A DNA stretch of 64,000 bases from the NCBI GenBank assembly GCA_013399305.1, contig VXAI01000065.1, forward strand, positions 3,698,216 to 3,762,215, in the 5' to 3' direction. Source of the DNA: Rostratula benghalensis. Lineage: Eukaryota > Chordata > Aves > Charadriiformes > Rostratulidae. How positions within the stretch are numbered: position 1 is the stretch's first letter; every line of letters begins with the position of its first letter. Below are positions 43,636-57,000 of the stretch, one piece after another. The notes below the pieces were generated by a model. That model was given only the letters and a program-made list of their open reading frames with translations, ran no database searches and was not told the origin of the DNA. Both the position numbers and the translations under genes were made by a program.

Positions 43636-44199
43636 CAGATACAGAGAGCCTGTCTGCACTACAAGAAAGCACTAGCTGTCAATAAAACAGTTACTTTAAA
43701 ATACACTGAGCTTTGTTGAAAGATTTTTCCATGTCTACATGTAGTTCTTGAGGAGATCATTCTTACATCACACTTTTTATTACACTTTTATAGCCTTTAC
43801 CCTACAGATTCGATTCTGGTTTCTTCAGAGGGAAGCCAACTTTTTTTTGGTTTTGTTTTTGATTTCAGTGGAAAACAGCAACTACTTGTAAGACTCCAGT
43901 GGTATTTTGTATTGATGGGGCCTGTTGTCTTCCTTAATTCCATGAAGTTAGCGCAGAAAATCTTTAAAACAGGTCAAAGTCTGATCCGTGACCCTACTCC
44001 GATGCTACTGGAAATTCCTTCCAAAAATCATGTCCAACATTGGTTCTGTTCGGGTGTGATGGTGACACAGAGAGTTGCCCATTTGACCTGAAGTTGCATT
44101 ATTATCTTATTGACTGCTTTGCCAACCTGGTGTTGTTCTGAACACGCTACGCTAGAACAGGACCTTGATCATAACACTGATTTCTGGATTAATTATTCA

Positions 44200-44260
44200 T
44201 TTATGCTTCATGAGCATTATGTAGACAGCATCATCAATTGAATAAATTAACACAGGCATA
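44200..44260. repeat. 61-bp diverged repeat, copy B
   Basis: Same-orientation partner of 43575-43635, about 80 percent identical. Its minus-strand reading has stop codons in two frames, so it is not a conserved exon copy. Confidence 0.7.
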
Positions 44261-45249
44261 GAGGCAGGTGGAATAGGCTTCAACACTGATCAACTGTATC
44301 TGGGCAGTTTGCAGGACCAGGTCCCTAGTGAAGTCATTCAGAACTTTGAAGAAAACAGAAATTTAACTTTGGCTTCTAACCTTACAATGTTGAGAAACCT
44401 TCATGGATCCCACACGGAAAGAGTTATGAACAACGACAAGCACTTTGTGCTGGGAAATCTGCTGTCATTGTAAAATATAGGATGTTCTACCAAGTGGTGT
44501 GCATTTTTGCCAATGTTGAACCTGTACAGTTTATGGATGTCCAGTTGCAGCAGTTCTGGACTGTTCTCTCAGCTCTCTGGTTTAAGATTTTCAAACTCCT
44601 CTTGCATGGTATAAGGGCTCATGATCCCTTCATCCTATCCCCATCTTTTCTCTATCAGCACAGCTGTTGTGTTACAATCAAAGGGCACATCAGTGTGCAA
44701 GGATCATGAAACTCTTTACGCCAGCAGTTAAGTAGAAAGCTGCCTTGGTAAGTATATCCAGCTTTTGCAGCCAGCTTCCTATCTCTCCTATTACCTCTAG
44801 AGCTGAGATGCCCACTGACCACACAGTTTTTCAGTTATTTGAATTATGATCTGCCCAGCAGATGCAAGGTGGGGGGGAGGTGTGAGGTGTCTCGTTCCTA
44901 AGGCAAAAAATTACTTTTAATACTTTCCCAGATAAATATTGTTGATAGGGGCAAGCAGACACAGGAAAGGAATGAGTCAGACATATTTTAAGACAGTAGA
45001 CAAATGCCACTACAGGATACCAGGCCTTAGCCATACACATAAAATTCTTCCTTCAAGCTGTTGATGCCAGCTTTGGACTGAAATATCCCCAGTCCATAGG
45101 GCTTTTGATCAGTTACTCTGTTCTCCCTGCCTGCCCTTGGTGGGGCAGAAGCATTTGCTGCTGCTGCCCTCACTTTGCAGAGTGCTCTTACAGCTCTCGA
45201 GGTCAGTTAGCGCTTCTTCCACTCTAGTGTGGGAGTTACACGAAGTCAT

Positions 45250-45293
45250 GAACAAAAAAACCCAAACAAAACCAAAACCAACCAACCAAAAAG
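45250..45293 (+). repeat. A/C low-complexity tract
   Basis: AAACCCAAACAAAACC-type simple sequence, like the tracts at 3982 and 29760. Confidence 0.7.
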
Positions 45294-47752
45294 GAGTAAT
45301 TTACTGAAGAGATATCAGACTCTTGCCCATTTTTGTGGTTTTAAATGCCAGACCAGTGAATCTTGTCATCTTTGTATATTGTAATCCCTATATATACAGA
45401 CCTATTGTGATCCTGCACATGCTCTTGTGGATCACTTTGTCTTATTCTGCTCACTTGGGAAAGAATCACCTGTTTTGAGCACTGTGTCAAAAATAAAAGA
45501 ATCTGGTGACTCCTCTGGGACAGATTCTCTTGCAGAGTCAGCTCTGTATTTTAGGGCAACTGCTTCATTTGAGCTCAGAATTTGGGTTACAATTTTGCTT
45601 TCATACGATTTTGTCAGTAGAGGGCGCTGTAGGTACGTGTATCTTTCCATTGGGTACACCCTTACAAACAAGTAGTAAGAGGTGGGCAGCACTACCGTTA
45701 AAGAAAGGTAGGGATGCTGGAGCAATGAAGGATCTTATACATTTTTTTTTTTTTTCCTCACAATGAGCAAAGCTCACACTAAAAAGCACTAAGAAGCCAA
45801 AGATGTTGCAAATGTGTGGTTAAGATCCAATACTGATTTTGAATGTAGCTAGGACTTGGTATCTTAGGTCAAGACACGAGTAGCAGACATTGTGAATCTT
45901 AGTTTCTTGCTTTTGTTCATTATTATGTTACTTTTTTTCTTCATGATATCACACAATATTTTAGTAACTTATAATATGCATTTTTTACTGTTTTCTCTAA
46001 CTTTGTTTTCTGTCAAGTTCTTACTCTCTAACCAGATAATTGTTACATACAAACACTTATAACAGGAAAACAGTAAAGGACAACAGAATGAGTGAGAAGC
46101 AGACAGCATGGAACACAGAAAAACAGACACGACAAAATGTGCTGAACCTTCTGTTCCACAGCTGTGAGCATGTCATTGCCGTTGTGAGCACATTACGAAT
46201 ACAAAACAATGCTGAAACAGGTCACAGAAATGTGCTGAAATTTCATGATCTCGAACTGCACAAAGGAGTTGAACAAACAAACGGTTATCTTAAATACTCT
46301 CTTAATACCCATTCCCGTCCTAATATTTATTTATTTTTGATCATGCAAACTAGAGGAAAAACAAACACCTTGTTGCTTTCTCTCTCATTATTTTTTCTTG
46401 TTTGCTCTAGGTTTGGACCTTCTCCTTCTCTCAGGTTTTCAGTAAAAGAATACTGCACTCTCACTCCTTTCTCATTTTTTTTAAGATATTCACGCTTTCA
46501 GCAATTACTGAAAAAATCCCATGTAGGTTTCCTGCAGCTCCACTATATTTATATTGTTAGTTTCTCCTACCTAGTTTCAAGATTTATAAAAGCAAATGTG
46601 AACTGCCCCAGCTTTGTACAGCAGCTGGGGATCTCTTTCAGCAATGGCTATATGTAGCTGTGAAGGTCCTTACACTCCAAGTAATGATGAAAGACAGCCT
46701 GTAAAATCCACTTCAGCAATTAGGCTGCCACTTTACAACTACTTCTATTTTCTGTATGAAATGCTATGCATAAGCAGATTAGCCTTTTTCTTCTGGCATG
46801 AAAAGGCAAACTCACAATGGTAACAACATCTGAAAGCCATTGGTACTGTTGTTGGTATTGCTGCATTAGAAAAAATGGTGTGTTTACATAGTAGTTGTAT
46901 GATCTCTCTGCATGCTGTGTTGCTATTAAAGAAGAAAGAGTATCCCCATTCTGGTCTTTGCATGTGAATGCAATGAAAATCTGCACCAGTCACAAAATGT
47001 CCAGGCAGTGCGACCCCTTCAGCACCACAGCCACCGTTTCTGGAATCTGAAGAGTTTTTGCCAGATGTAATAAATCACCATTAACAATCCTGCCGATTGC
47101 CTTTATAGAACTGTGATGCAGAAGATCAAAACACTGATGAAATCCCTGGCTTTGCTGAAATGGCGTCATATAAATCCACTTACATGAAGAGATGTGCAAG
47201 CTCTTCCCTATCTGTGACTCATGCACTCAGTGTATGCTTTCCACTCGGGAGTTTCAGCAGATTATCAGAAAAATCCCGTACCAGGGTGTGGGGGTGGTGG
47301 TGCCTCCACAAAGTTAATATTAGCATTCCCCTTAGATGAGAGCTGCAAGAACTGAGCACGCTGTGTGTCCATGTATACCACTAGAGCGAATGAGAAGTCT
47401 GAGGATATGTACCATGGGCATAGGAGAAGCAGTAGCTTTCACTGTGTCCCTGTGTGCATGCGCATCGCCGGTACCGAGCGGTGACAAGGAAAACCTCAGC
47501 ACAGCCAGACTCAGCCTTTGAGGTGTGACTGCACTGTCCAGCAGTGGTCATTCTTCAGCTCTGAGATCCACCCTTTGAACCCTTTTCTTTCTTTCTCTTT
47601 TTTAAAATTGAGGGAGAGGAAATTACAAATCCAAGGGTTATTCTCACAGAAGCTTTCCATTGTGGTTTTTTGCTGTTTCATTTTGATTTTTTTTTTTTAA
47701 ATAAATATATTTGGTTAGTTGTTGCTTTTTTCTCAAGAACCAGCACTTTCTA

Positions 47753-48002
47753 CTAGACGGAGACAGGACACTGGATCACTTTGTCCTCCAGGAGGACACT
47801 GACAATCAGGAACATAAAATAAAGCCCAAACATGAGAAAGCCCAGGATTTTATTCATCCTCCACTTGCAGAAAGCAATGGAGAGGATGACAAAAAGTAGC
47901 ATGATGAAGAGGAGGACAATCGCACAGAACAGGCCATTGCTGCTGACCTTCACGGGGGCAAAGCTGTTAATCATAGCATACAGGAGCCACGGAAGAGGAA
48001 GG
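47753..48002 (-). CDS. SLC24A2: SLC24A2 last coding exon
   Basis: 250 nt, the last base of the split Gly, then [10 protein letters not shown], three hydrophobic segments and the C-terminus CPVSV. TAG at 47753-47755. Acceptor TTAACAG. The preceding intron is 48003-50057. Confidence 0.96.
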
Positions 48003-51000
48003 CTGTTAAGAAACAGAAAAATAAATTGGAAATGTTGCAGAGGTGCAGAAAGGAGCACTTAAAAATACAACCAGAGGCTTCCTGCATAAACTGAAGCAGA
48101 AAGATTTTAACTCTTCTAATATGTACATAAATCTCATTTGTCAGCTTGCTCATGGTTCTTGGACAGAACACATGGCTGCCTGCTTTTCCACTAGTCACAC
48201 TGGTGAATTACATTTCCTTTGGCTGACAAATCAACTGGCACCCTCTCCGTGAGTCAGAAGACCCCTTTCATTTGTTTCTGGAATTCAGACCATCTGCTTC
48301 AGACCAATCTACTTTCACTCTCTTTGCAAGAGGCTTCATGACAGGAAGGTGGATCGCATAAAGGCATGTCCTTGCTATGACGAACCAGCACTCTGTGAGG
48401 CACTGCCCCCAAATTTTGGCCCTTAAAATATTTGATCCACATTTACTGTATAAACCTGTGTTAAAATGTGAACTTCAACTGAACTCCAGATTAATTACTA
48501 TTTCTGTATTTGCTGTCATTGCATTTCTCATCTCTGATGCCACAGAATGAGGCGACATCCCTCTGGAAGATGTCAAGCTGAAATAAATATTTAAGCACTG
48601 ATTGGAGCTTAGCAGGCTTAGAAAGCATGAAGAGAGCTGTCAGAAGCTCACGACATTCAAACTTTGAATAAGCAGCTCAAGGGAGAATAATTTATTACAG
48701 CCTCAGTACTAACCACATCAGCCTACATCTCAACTATGCCATTTCTGTTTCTAGCAGACCAGTTCAGAACAACAACATTTCCATTGGCAGGAAGACTAAA
48801 AATGTCATGAAAAGTAAGAAAGCATTGCAAAAAAGAAAAGTTTTGTGTGCACTCTACATGCTCTAAGTTGAAGCACACAGTAGTGAATAATGTTTTCATA
48901 TATTTTGTAGGTCTGCTGCTTGTAGATGTTATTTCAAACACTTCATGCCTCTGGATCAATAGAAAAAAGTGCCCCATTTTCTCTGCTTTTCCAAAAATAC
49001 CACTGTTAGCTAAGAGACAGAGTAAAAAAGCTATCTGCTATACACTGTAACTTCAGGATCCCAACCTGTGCAGTTGCTGGTATATTTTTAGGAGCAAAAG
49101 TCATGATCTGTTCTATGACTAGGGTGTTGGGACTATAACTACTACTAGACCTGTTCTGCATGTGTGATAGCAAGAAACAACCAAAGGTGGACAAACTGTA
49201 AAACTGTATGGACCTAAGTACAGACATGATTCTCAGAGCCTCTGTCCTGTGTTGAAGATGGGAATGTGGGAATAAAGGTGGAGTTTGTTTGTATATTTCT
49301 TGTGCATTTTTCAAACAATGAGGCATAGATTACATTATTTCTGGAGCTGATCTATCTTGGTCTCAAAAGGTCAAAAAGGAATTTGAATTCCAACTGCAGG
49401 CCACACATCATTATCTTAGAGCTGCCGTGAAGCAGGAAAGCATAAACAGCACATTTCTGCACAATCTGATGTTACTTCACAATGTCAGAGCTATACAAAG
49501 GGTCCTTTGTGTTAATAGAGAATTGGTTTGTAATTTGGGACTTTCCAGGTATACAAAAAAATCACGTCAACAACAGCCTAAATGAGCTATATAAGACAAT
49601 GACATTCTGTTTTTAATACACCAAACATGCTGAATACTGCAGAGGCAATGACTTGTTTTTGATCATCATATTTACACAGAAAGCTCTAGTATAAGCACAA
49701 TGAGTGGTAACATAAGCAAACAACAGCAACCTGACAAAAGCATAAAAAGCTTCAGAAATTCCTTCTTGGAACAATGCTCTTGCATACTTTTTAAAGTGCA
49801 ATTCACTTGCCTTGTCAGCTCTGCAATGCATCGAAGAGAGAAACAGGCAACAAACTTGTAAAAATTCTGGCACATAAATATCTATAACCTTCTGAACACC
49901 TGGAACAGTAACATCCGTTGCCTATATGCTTTACTCTCCTTTTCAAGCATCCATGGCAGAAAATTGTTGTAAGCAACACCTTGGGCAAAACCATGGCAAC
50001 ATGCTAAGAACAAAAGACTTGTTACAACAGACATAATTTTCTTGCTCTAAGACTTACCCCACTGTGATGTCAAATATGTTGCTTCCAACAGAACTGGATA
50101 CGGCCATGTCACCCAGACCTTTTCGTGCCACAATAACACTGGTAATAAGGTCAGGAATGGATGTGCCAGCAGCTAGGATAGTCAGTCCCATAATTTCTTC
50201 ACTAATGCCAATGGTCTCACCAACCTAAAAGGGTTTAAGCAAAAAAAAACCCACCCATGTGATGACGATATGCTCTCTCCTGTAAATCTGTTTAAGCAGG
50301 AATACTACCCTGGAGCTTGCTGACTAGCTCAGAGGATACAGACAAGATTGGAGAATTGCTTGTTTCCACACATTTGCACAAGTTTCAGGAGAAGTATAAG
50401 GTTGTCAAATAGCATCAGTAGGTATTGACAAGAGGTTGCTGATAGCTCTGATGTTACCAGAATGATCAAGTCCTGTGGTCAGGACAACCGCAGCTCTCTG
50501 AACTACTTTCCATTTGCTGAGTAGTGATTGACTTCCTTCATGGTTGCAGCTCCTAAAATAAAGCACTACTCAGCATGAGATAGATGATGGACTCTGATTC
50601 TAAATGATCTCTCACAGTGCAAAACACAACACAGGGCTTGTATTTTGTACCAGCATCACTTCCTTACCTGATGTGCCCACCAGACCATTAAGTAAGAGAA
50701 AAATGCAATCCAGCTGATAGAGCCAAAAAATGTGATAGGAAAAAATTTCCTGGACCTCTGAAAAAGAAACAAAGAGAAACAGTGAAAGGCTGTGTTGACG
50801 ACTGATGTGCTGTACTCTTACCTGCTTTTCAAAATGAGAGTGGCCTCTCATTTTTTCTGATTGCCTCTTCTGACCAACTGCTCTGGTCATCATCAGATAA
50901 TCAAAATACTTGTCAAGAATGGTAAGAAACTGTCTCCCTACACTGCTATATACTTACCTATTCCTCATTCTTCCAAGCATTGTAAAATAAGCCCCCCCAT

Positions 51001-54000
51001 ACAACTTGTATGATGAATGGCAAGTTTTTGGGTTGTCATTTGTATCATATTTTGTGATGCTGAAGTCTGCGTATGTGTTTAGCTGAATGGTAGTTTGACT
51101 TCTAAATTTATTAATAGCTTTATGCTTATTCAGAAATAATGTTTTCAAATTGCTAAAGCAGGTGTCCATACCTTTCATTCGTACAATAACTTTGTGCAAC
51201 ACACTTTTACAGTCAGCATAATAAAGGCTGCCATGTAACAGAAGTTAAAAATACATATCTAAAATTTATCACGGCATTTAGAACATTATTTTTCTTAGGA
51301 AAACAACCACTGACTCAATTAGAACTGAAGAGACATTAAGCACATATTTGCCATGCTTTGTTTTGTTGAGAATTTTGTTATAAAAACATGTAAAACACAC
51401 TCCAAGGCCCTTCAATTATTAACACCAAAGTAACTTCATTTGCATTTTCATTGTCTCCCTTACTAATGTCAAACTTTGAATAGATAGTGTTCTTGCAGCC
51501 AGTGAATGGATTATATTAAGATTAATGATTTATTTTGGTTTCTGTTCTTTGCAGTTCTTTGCATCATCTGTATTTCCTATTGGCTAGCTAGATCTGTGTA
51601 ACAAAAGCAGTTCAAGTTAACTAATAAAGGAAGGAAACACAACTGCATTACTGCACAGTCAATCACTGTCTAAATCAAATTGGTGTTTAAAATGAAGATT
51701 TTACTGTGGATGAATGCTACCAGTCTTGAATAAAAACATTATGGGCATCAGCCTTCTGAACACAGACCCTTATCCCAGAGAACTCCTGGATTGCTACTAG
51801 CAGAGTCATACAAATTTTCATGAATAACCAGTAGGGCTGCTGGTGGAAGTTGTATTTGAATACCTGTTCCAGCTGCTGCTTGATCCTGCACTACCTTTTC
51901 CTGTTAAGTCCTTGTTAACTTCACTTCTACTTTTTCTCCACAAGGGCCTCCAGAATTTTTGGGCAGTGCACCTTGCCTGTACACCCTCCACCAGGAGACT
52001 CATTAGCCTGTGGGTCATTCCTAGGTGCTGTGGGAGCAGACAGGAGTGCAAGGCCTTCCCTGGCTGAGACTGGTGGAAAGAAAATGCTATTTTGATTTTG
52101 CCAATTCAGCTTGTTCAAGTCATGATAAAGCCTACCTTTTTTAGGAGGTTTACAGATCTGCACAGACAGCTTTTTTTAGCATAACAGACACAAGAGGCAT
52201 TTATATGGGACAGCCCCATGTTTAGGAACTGATCAGCACGTGTGGCTGTGGACTAAGAGGTACTCAGTGAATTGGGCTGGCCATGAGAGCTGGTCATGTG
52301 GGAATGATGCTGTCTTTTGTCAGATGAACCAGAAAAGAGTGAAGCTGCTCCACAGCTCATTGAAATTTTGTAGACTCTTTCTGCTTTTGTAAATGGAACT
52401 AGATTAGGTCATTGCTGATGGGAAAAAGGTAAGTCAGCAATGGCAATTGTGCACACTCATCTACAGGACGGGACAATTATAAGGTCCATATCTGCTCTAG
52501 CAGCGGGTGCAGCTGTAGGCTGTGCTACAGAACACTTACTCCCTGTGGTCACCCTGCGTAATGCTAAATGCCCTCATGAAAACTGAGCTTGTTAACATTG
52601 ACTGCCATGACCTACGTTAACAGCACAATTGAATTAGCACAGGATCACACCATAAAGAGGGTACAGATCTAACAGTGCTCTCGAATATAAAATGTATATT
52701 ATAAATAAANTAAGAAAATCATTCCAGTAGGTGTTTTAAATGAATTATCTTTAGATACAAGCATAAATAGCCCCAGTGGCATGTGGAAACATCCTTTCCA
52801 TATAAATTCCAGTAATGTCACAAGCAGTGTTTCTAGAACTGCCCAACTGCTCCTTAATGGCTTCTAAACTCTTTACTAAGCAAACAGAGTTACTTGTTCA
52901 AAACAGAGTTGTAAATTTTTATGAAATCAGAAAACCTGACAATGATGCTTAAACCTACTCAGGTGGGCTTTTAATTTTAAAATCAAAACTTTACATGCGC
53001 TGGGGGACAGAACACCTTACTCTAAAATGGAACACAATTTGAAAGGAACACACAGATAACTGTTAAAATACTCATTTGACACCTGTGGGAGCAGAATTGA
53101 GTCCAGAATGGGTAAATAGCAGTTTCCATTTTTAAAACTAAATAGCTAGCACTTCCTTTTCACCATTCTTAGTAGCCAACTCTTTCAACTTTCAACATTT
53201 TTTGTCTTCCTTGTGAAAACTGGGATTTTCTGGCAACACATATGGTGAATGAAATAATGAAGCTATAAGCTTGTTGCAGCTGGTCACAAAATCTACACAG
53301 AGCACCCCATAGCAATGCAATTTGAATAATCACTACACAGCGCTCAAGATATAAGCATAGATGGGCTTACGCAGAACTAAAGCATCAAGAGCTGTAGTGG
53401 TCAGTAATAGCCCTCTGTCGGTACGATTATATATACCAAATGGTTTTTGCAAAATGACAAGACATTGCCTATCTGAGTCAGACACCCGCAGAATTCAGAT
53501 GGCTAAGAATTACGAGTCAGTAACTTCTCAGCATGTGTATTTCTAGCCTGTATTAGCAAATCCTCTCCCAGTAAAATTAACTGATAAGCAGCAGTTCAAG
53601 ACTAAGAGTACTTTAATATGCATAACAGTTTAATTACCTGTTGTAAAAGGGGGAACATTTAACCTCAAAAAGGCAAAATTTAAAGCTCATACGTATTACA
53701 GGTGATGAAATCAAGAATGGACTCCATAGATGCTGCTACATAATTTGCATATAGATGAAATTTTTAAAAAGCAGTAATGAGAGCGCTGATTCGTTTTCAG
53801 ATGCTGCATTTTATTTCCAGAATATAATAATAACCATGCTTATTTTGTAACTAATGACAGCATTCTTTTGAGATTTATCTCATTGCAACTCCCTAGCTCT
53901 TGGAAAGACAGATAGCTGCCAATTTCAACGATTTTCCTAGAAGAATTAGTCAGAGACAACAGACAGCGATACTTTTCTCCACCTTTTCTGGGAGCTGCTG

Positions 54001-57000
54001 TGATGGTTGCCTTGGAAAGAGAGAGAACCCAGTTTATTACCAGTTGGTTCTGTTGTGGTCATGGCAACAGACAAATGAGAAAAGCCATGGCTCATTCAGT
54101 TCATATGCTATTGTCTTTTAACATAAGAATTCTGTAGTTTCACTGTAGATTTGTTGCACTGTTCCTGCCTATCAGCAAGTTTAGGAAGATTTTTCTTTAT
54201 ATATTTCTGTAAATTTTTCATGTCAGTGTCTGAAAAACAGGACTTGTAAGTAGCAAGAATGATCCAAGTATGAAGTTTTTTCTTCCTAGAGCCTGATCCT
54301 GAAATATATTGAGTGCTTAATAATTTGCAAAGTATCTGTCTTAATTTGAGCCATTATTGTTAACAACACCTTTACTTTACCTTTAACCTGAATGAATCAT
54401 GTCTTTGTCTTGTACATAAATTTATCTGCATTGCAAGCTTTCATTTTCCTTTGACAGCGCTTAAATCTGATTACTCAGAACCTGCTTCTGTAACTAGATC
54501 TGTGCAGGAACATCTTGTCCTTGTCCCCTTGGTAACAGTGCATCTCTGTATGGCAACAAGAGTTCATGTAAGTTGTACCTCTTCGTCGGTAATGGGAATT
54601 TGCAGAGATACAATGAACTGCCCCTTATGGGTCCAGTCAGCTGGACTGGAGCCCTGATAGCCATTTTTCCAGCCTGTAACACAAATCAATGGACAGTGCA
54701 GTATGGCAATAATAGGTGGTGTTCAATATCTGCCACTGACCCACTGGGCCACCTTGGTCACGTCATTTTCCTTTCAATATCCCTCACTGCAGAAGGTGGA
54801 CGGTTACGCTGCTGGCCTTTACAGCGCCACTGGGGAAATAAGCTATTAGTACAGGAAAAATGTCTGTTATTGTTCAAAACACTTGAAAAAAAAGTCAGGA
54901 ACAAAATTCCCCAAGGGCACACCTACCTCTGGTGTGCTGCCAGCAGCACTGTTGATAGTGTAGGAATATTATATAGTATATATATGGGCATATATATACT
55001 ATAGTAGGGATTTTAAGATATATGTTGGCTTAATGTGAGCAGGTATTATTAAGAAACCAAACACATATTAAAACATGTCAGCTCTTGAAGCAGCTTAAGA
55101 GTTGAACTAAGGCATAATCTACTCTAGGTATATAAAAATCTGCATATGTACACCGGCACATAATAAGGGAGCAAGGATTTTACTAACTTTATAACCAGAG
55201 ACCTTGTATATGAAATAATTTCTCTAGAGTTGCTAGGTCTCATGGAGCTAAATATAGCTTGGCATAAAACAAGTAAATGCAGTCAAACTGTCTCAATTAT
55301 GTGGAGATAAAATATACTTTAGAAAAGAGACTCTAGGAGGAAAAGAACGTATTTTTGAGAAGTGGACACCCACAGAGGATGTCAACGGCTCCATATGGTC
55401 TCACAAATCAGTATATAGCACACAAGTGTTCATTTTATGAATCCACATGCTAATCGGAGCATCCTGATGCAGAATTTGGGTTTCTGACTAAAATTACCAC
55501 ACTTGTAAATCAAGCTTCTCACAATAGGCCTACCTACAAAATCCACTTAAGTATTTTAGGTTTGTTTTAACTTTTGCCTCACAGATTTTATGTAAAGTTG
55601 TTTTCTGATGCACGTGCTGAGCTGTGATATTGTTGTGGGGTTTTTTTGTTAGGAAGAGAATAGCGCATAGGATTGCATATAGGCATAAATGAGAATATTT
55701 TAGAGACAAATGCACTAAGCATCCTTGAAAAGTTAAACACTTTATGCAACCATCTGGTTAAGTCTTTGACAGCAATGTTCAAAGTAAGCAGCCTGTCATA
55801 CTCATACAGACTGTTACCTCCTCTGTTATTACTACATGTAATTACAAACTACGTTTCTTTTGCTTCTGTATAAAAAGGTACTCCTTTCAGTGAATGAAAT
55901 TTTAAAACACCCTCTGACATACCTGGCATATACAACTGTGCTTGTCTTTTGTGTTGCCCAGGATATTTTAGCTCTGGGATGTAAGCAAGTGAGTTCTGTT
56001 GTGAGCAATGCCAGTGTTAATGATCACATGCATCACACAGTTCCATGTAACTTCTTGCGGTGTTTGCTTTCCAAATCCGGTATTGTAACAACTGGTCTCA
56101 TTTGTACATGCAGCATATTGGACAAGGCTACATGTCTACTGATGTTAACTTCAGATGTTCAAAATACAATATAATGGATAGACTTGTTTCTTAGCAGCAC
56201 TTGCTTATTTTGGGCCAAATTGTGAAAAAACCAATCAAACAAAAAGTTACAGGGATGGTTTTGAATGATAAAGGGAGGGCACAAATGCAGAAATAAACAA
56301 TCTTGAAATTCATGTAGTATGCTCTCTGTGTTACCAAACAAAAAGTGTTTACCAGAGTTGTTTGAAAACTTAAAGAGAAGAAAGGGAAGGGGAAATGTCA
56401 GTTTATATCCTTTGAGAAACCTTTATCTAAAAACAAATCAGAGGTCTTATTTTAGCTTGCTTCTTGCACTGAATTTCGGTTTTTCAGTGTGTGGGATGTA
56501 AAAGTTTTTCAGTGTGTGAGGATGAAAAAATAATTCAGGGTGTTGATTTATAACCTTCTAAGATGTGCATCCCTCTCTTGCAGCAGTTTTAAATCTATTT
56601 TCGATCCAGAAAGGAAAAGAGATTAAAGCACTACTAAGGGATTTTTTTCAGCTCTTGAATTTTTTTCTTTTACTTTCCATGAGCCTCCCTAGCCAGGTCT
56701 ATTTGTATATGTGACTATGAAAGTGGTAAGACTTGATAACTTCTCCCAATAAGCCATTTGTATTAATTATCAGTCTTACATGACTTCAAGTTGTGTTTGG
56801 AATAAAACTAGCAATATTTTACACATGGAAGGATTTATGAATATTGTACTATGAAAATTAAAAGATGGCGAGTAGAAGACAAAATCTAGTAGAACAACCA
56901 TTTAAGAGAAATGCCCACTGTTATTTTTAAGTCACAGAGAAAACTTAGACAGCCTAAAATCTTTCCAATCATACCCTTTATGGCACTGCAGATGGACAGA

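Larger units (their letters stand above)
40881..47752 (-). other. SLC24A2: probable long 3' UTR of SLC24A2
   Basis: Minus-strand sequence after the SLC24A2 stop, AT-rich and without convincing genes, with several AATAAA hexamers on the minus strand (about 46326-46335, 41364-41369, 40896-40901, 40886-40891). The human gene also has a 3' UTR of many kilobases, as I recall. The distal limit is a guess based on the paired hexamers near 40890. It contains two related 61-bp repeats (43575 and 44200). Confidence 0.4.

Noticed and set aside
43545..43640. Minus-strand reading of repeat copy A as a hydrophobic, TM-like C-terminus
   Set aside because: No upstream exon or start found, and the related copy B (44200-44260) is short and lacks the hydrophobic pattern, with stops in the other frame. 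More likely a repeat than a coding exon.
46040..46657. Longest open frame of the window on the plus strand (ATG at 46088, 189 codons)
   Set aside because: No domain, low-complexity Leu/Ser/Phe-rich composition in its second half, no promoter or splice context, and antisense to the presumed SLC24A2 3' UTR. Probably a chance frame in AT-rich DNA.
52710..52710. Single N as a possible variant site
   Set aside because: A lone ambiguous base in AT-rich intron is most simply a sequencing uncertainty.
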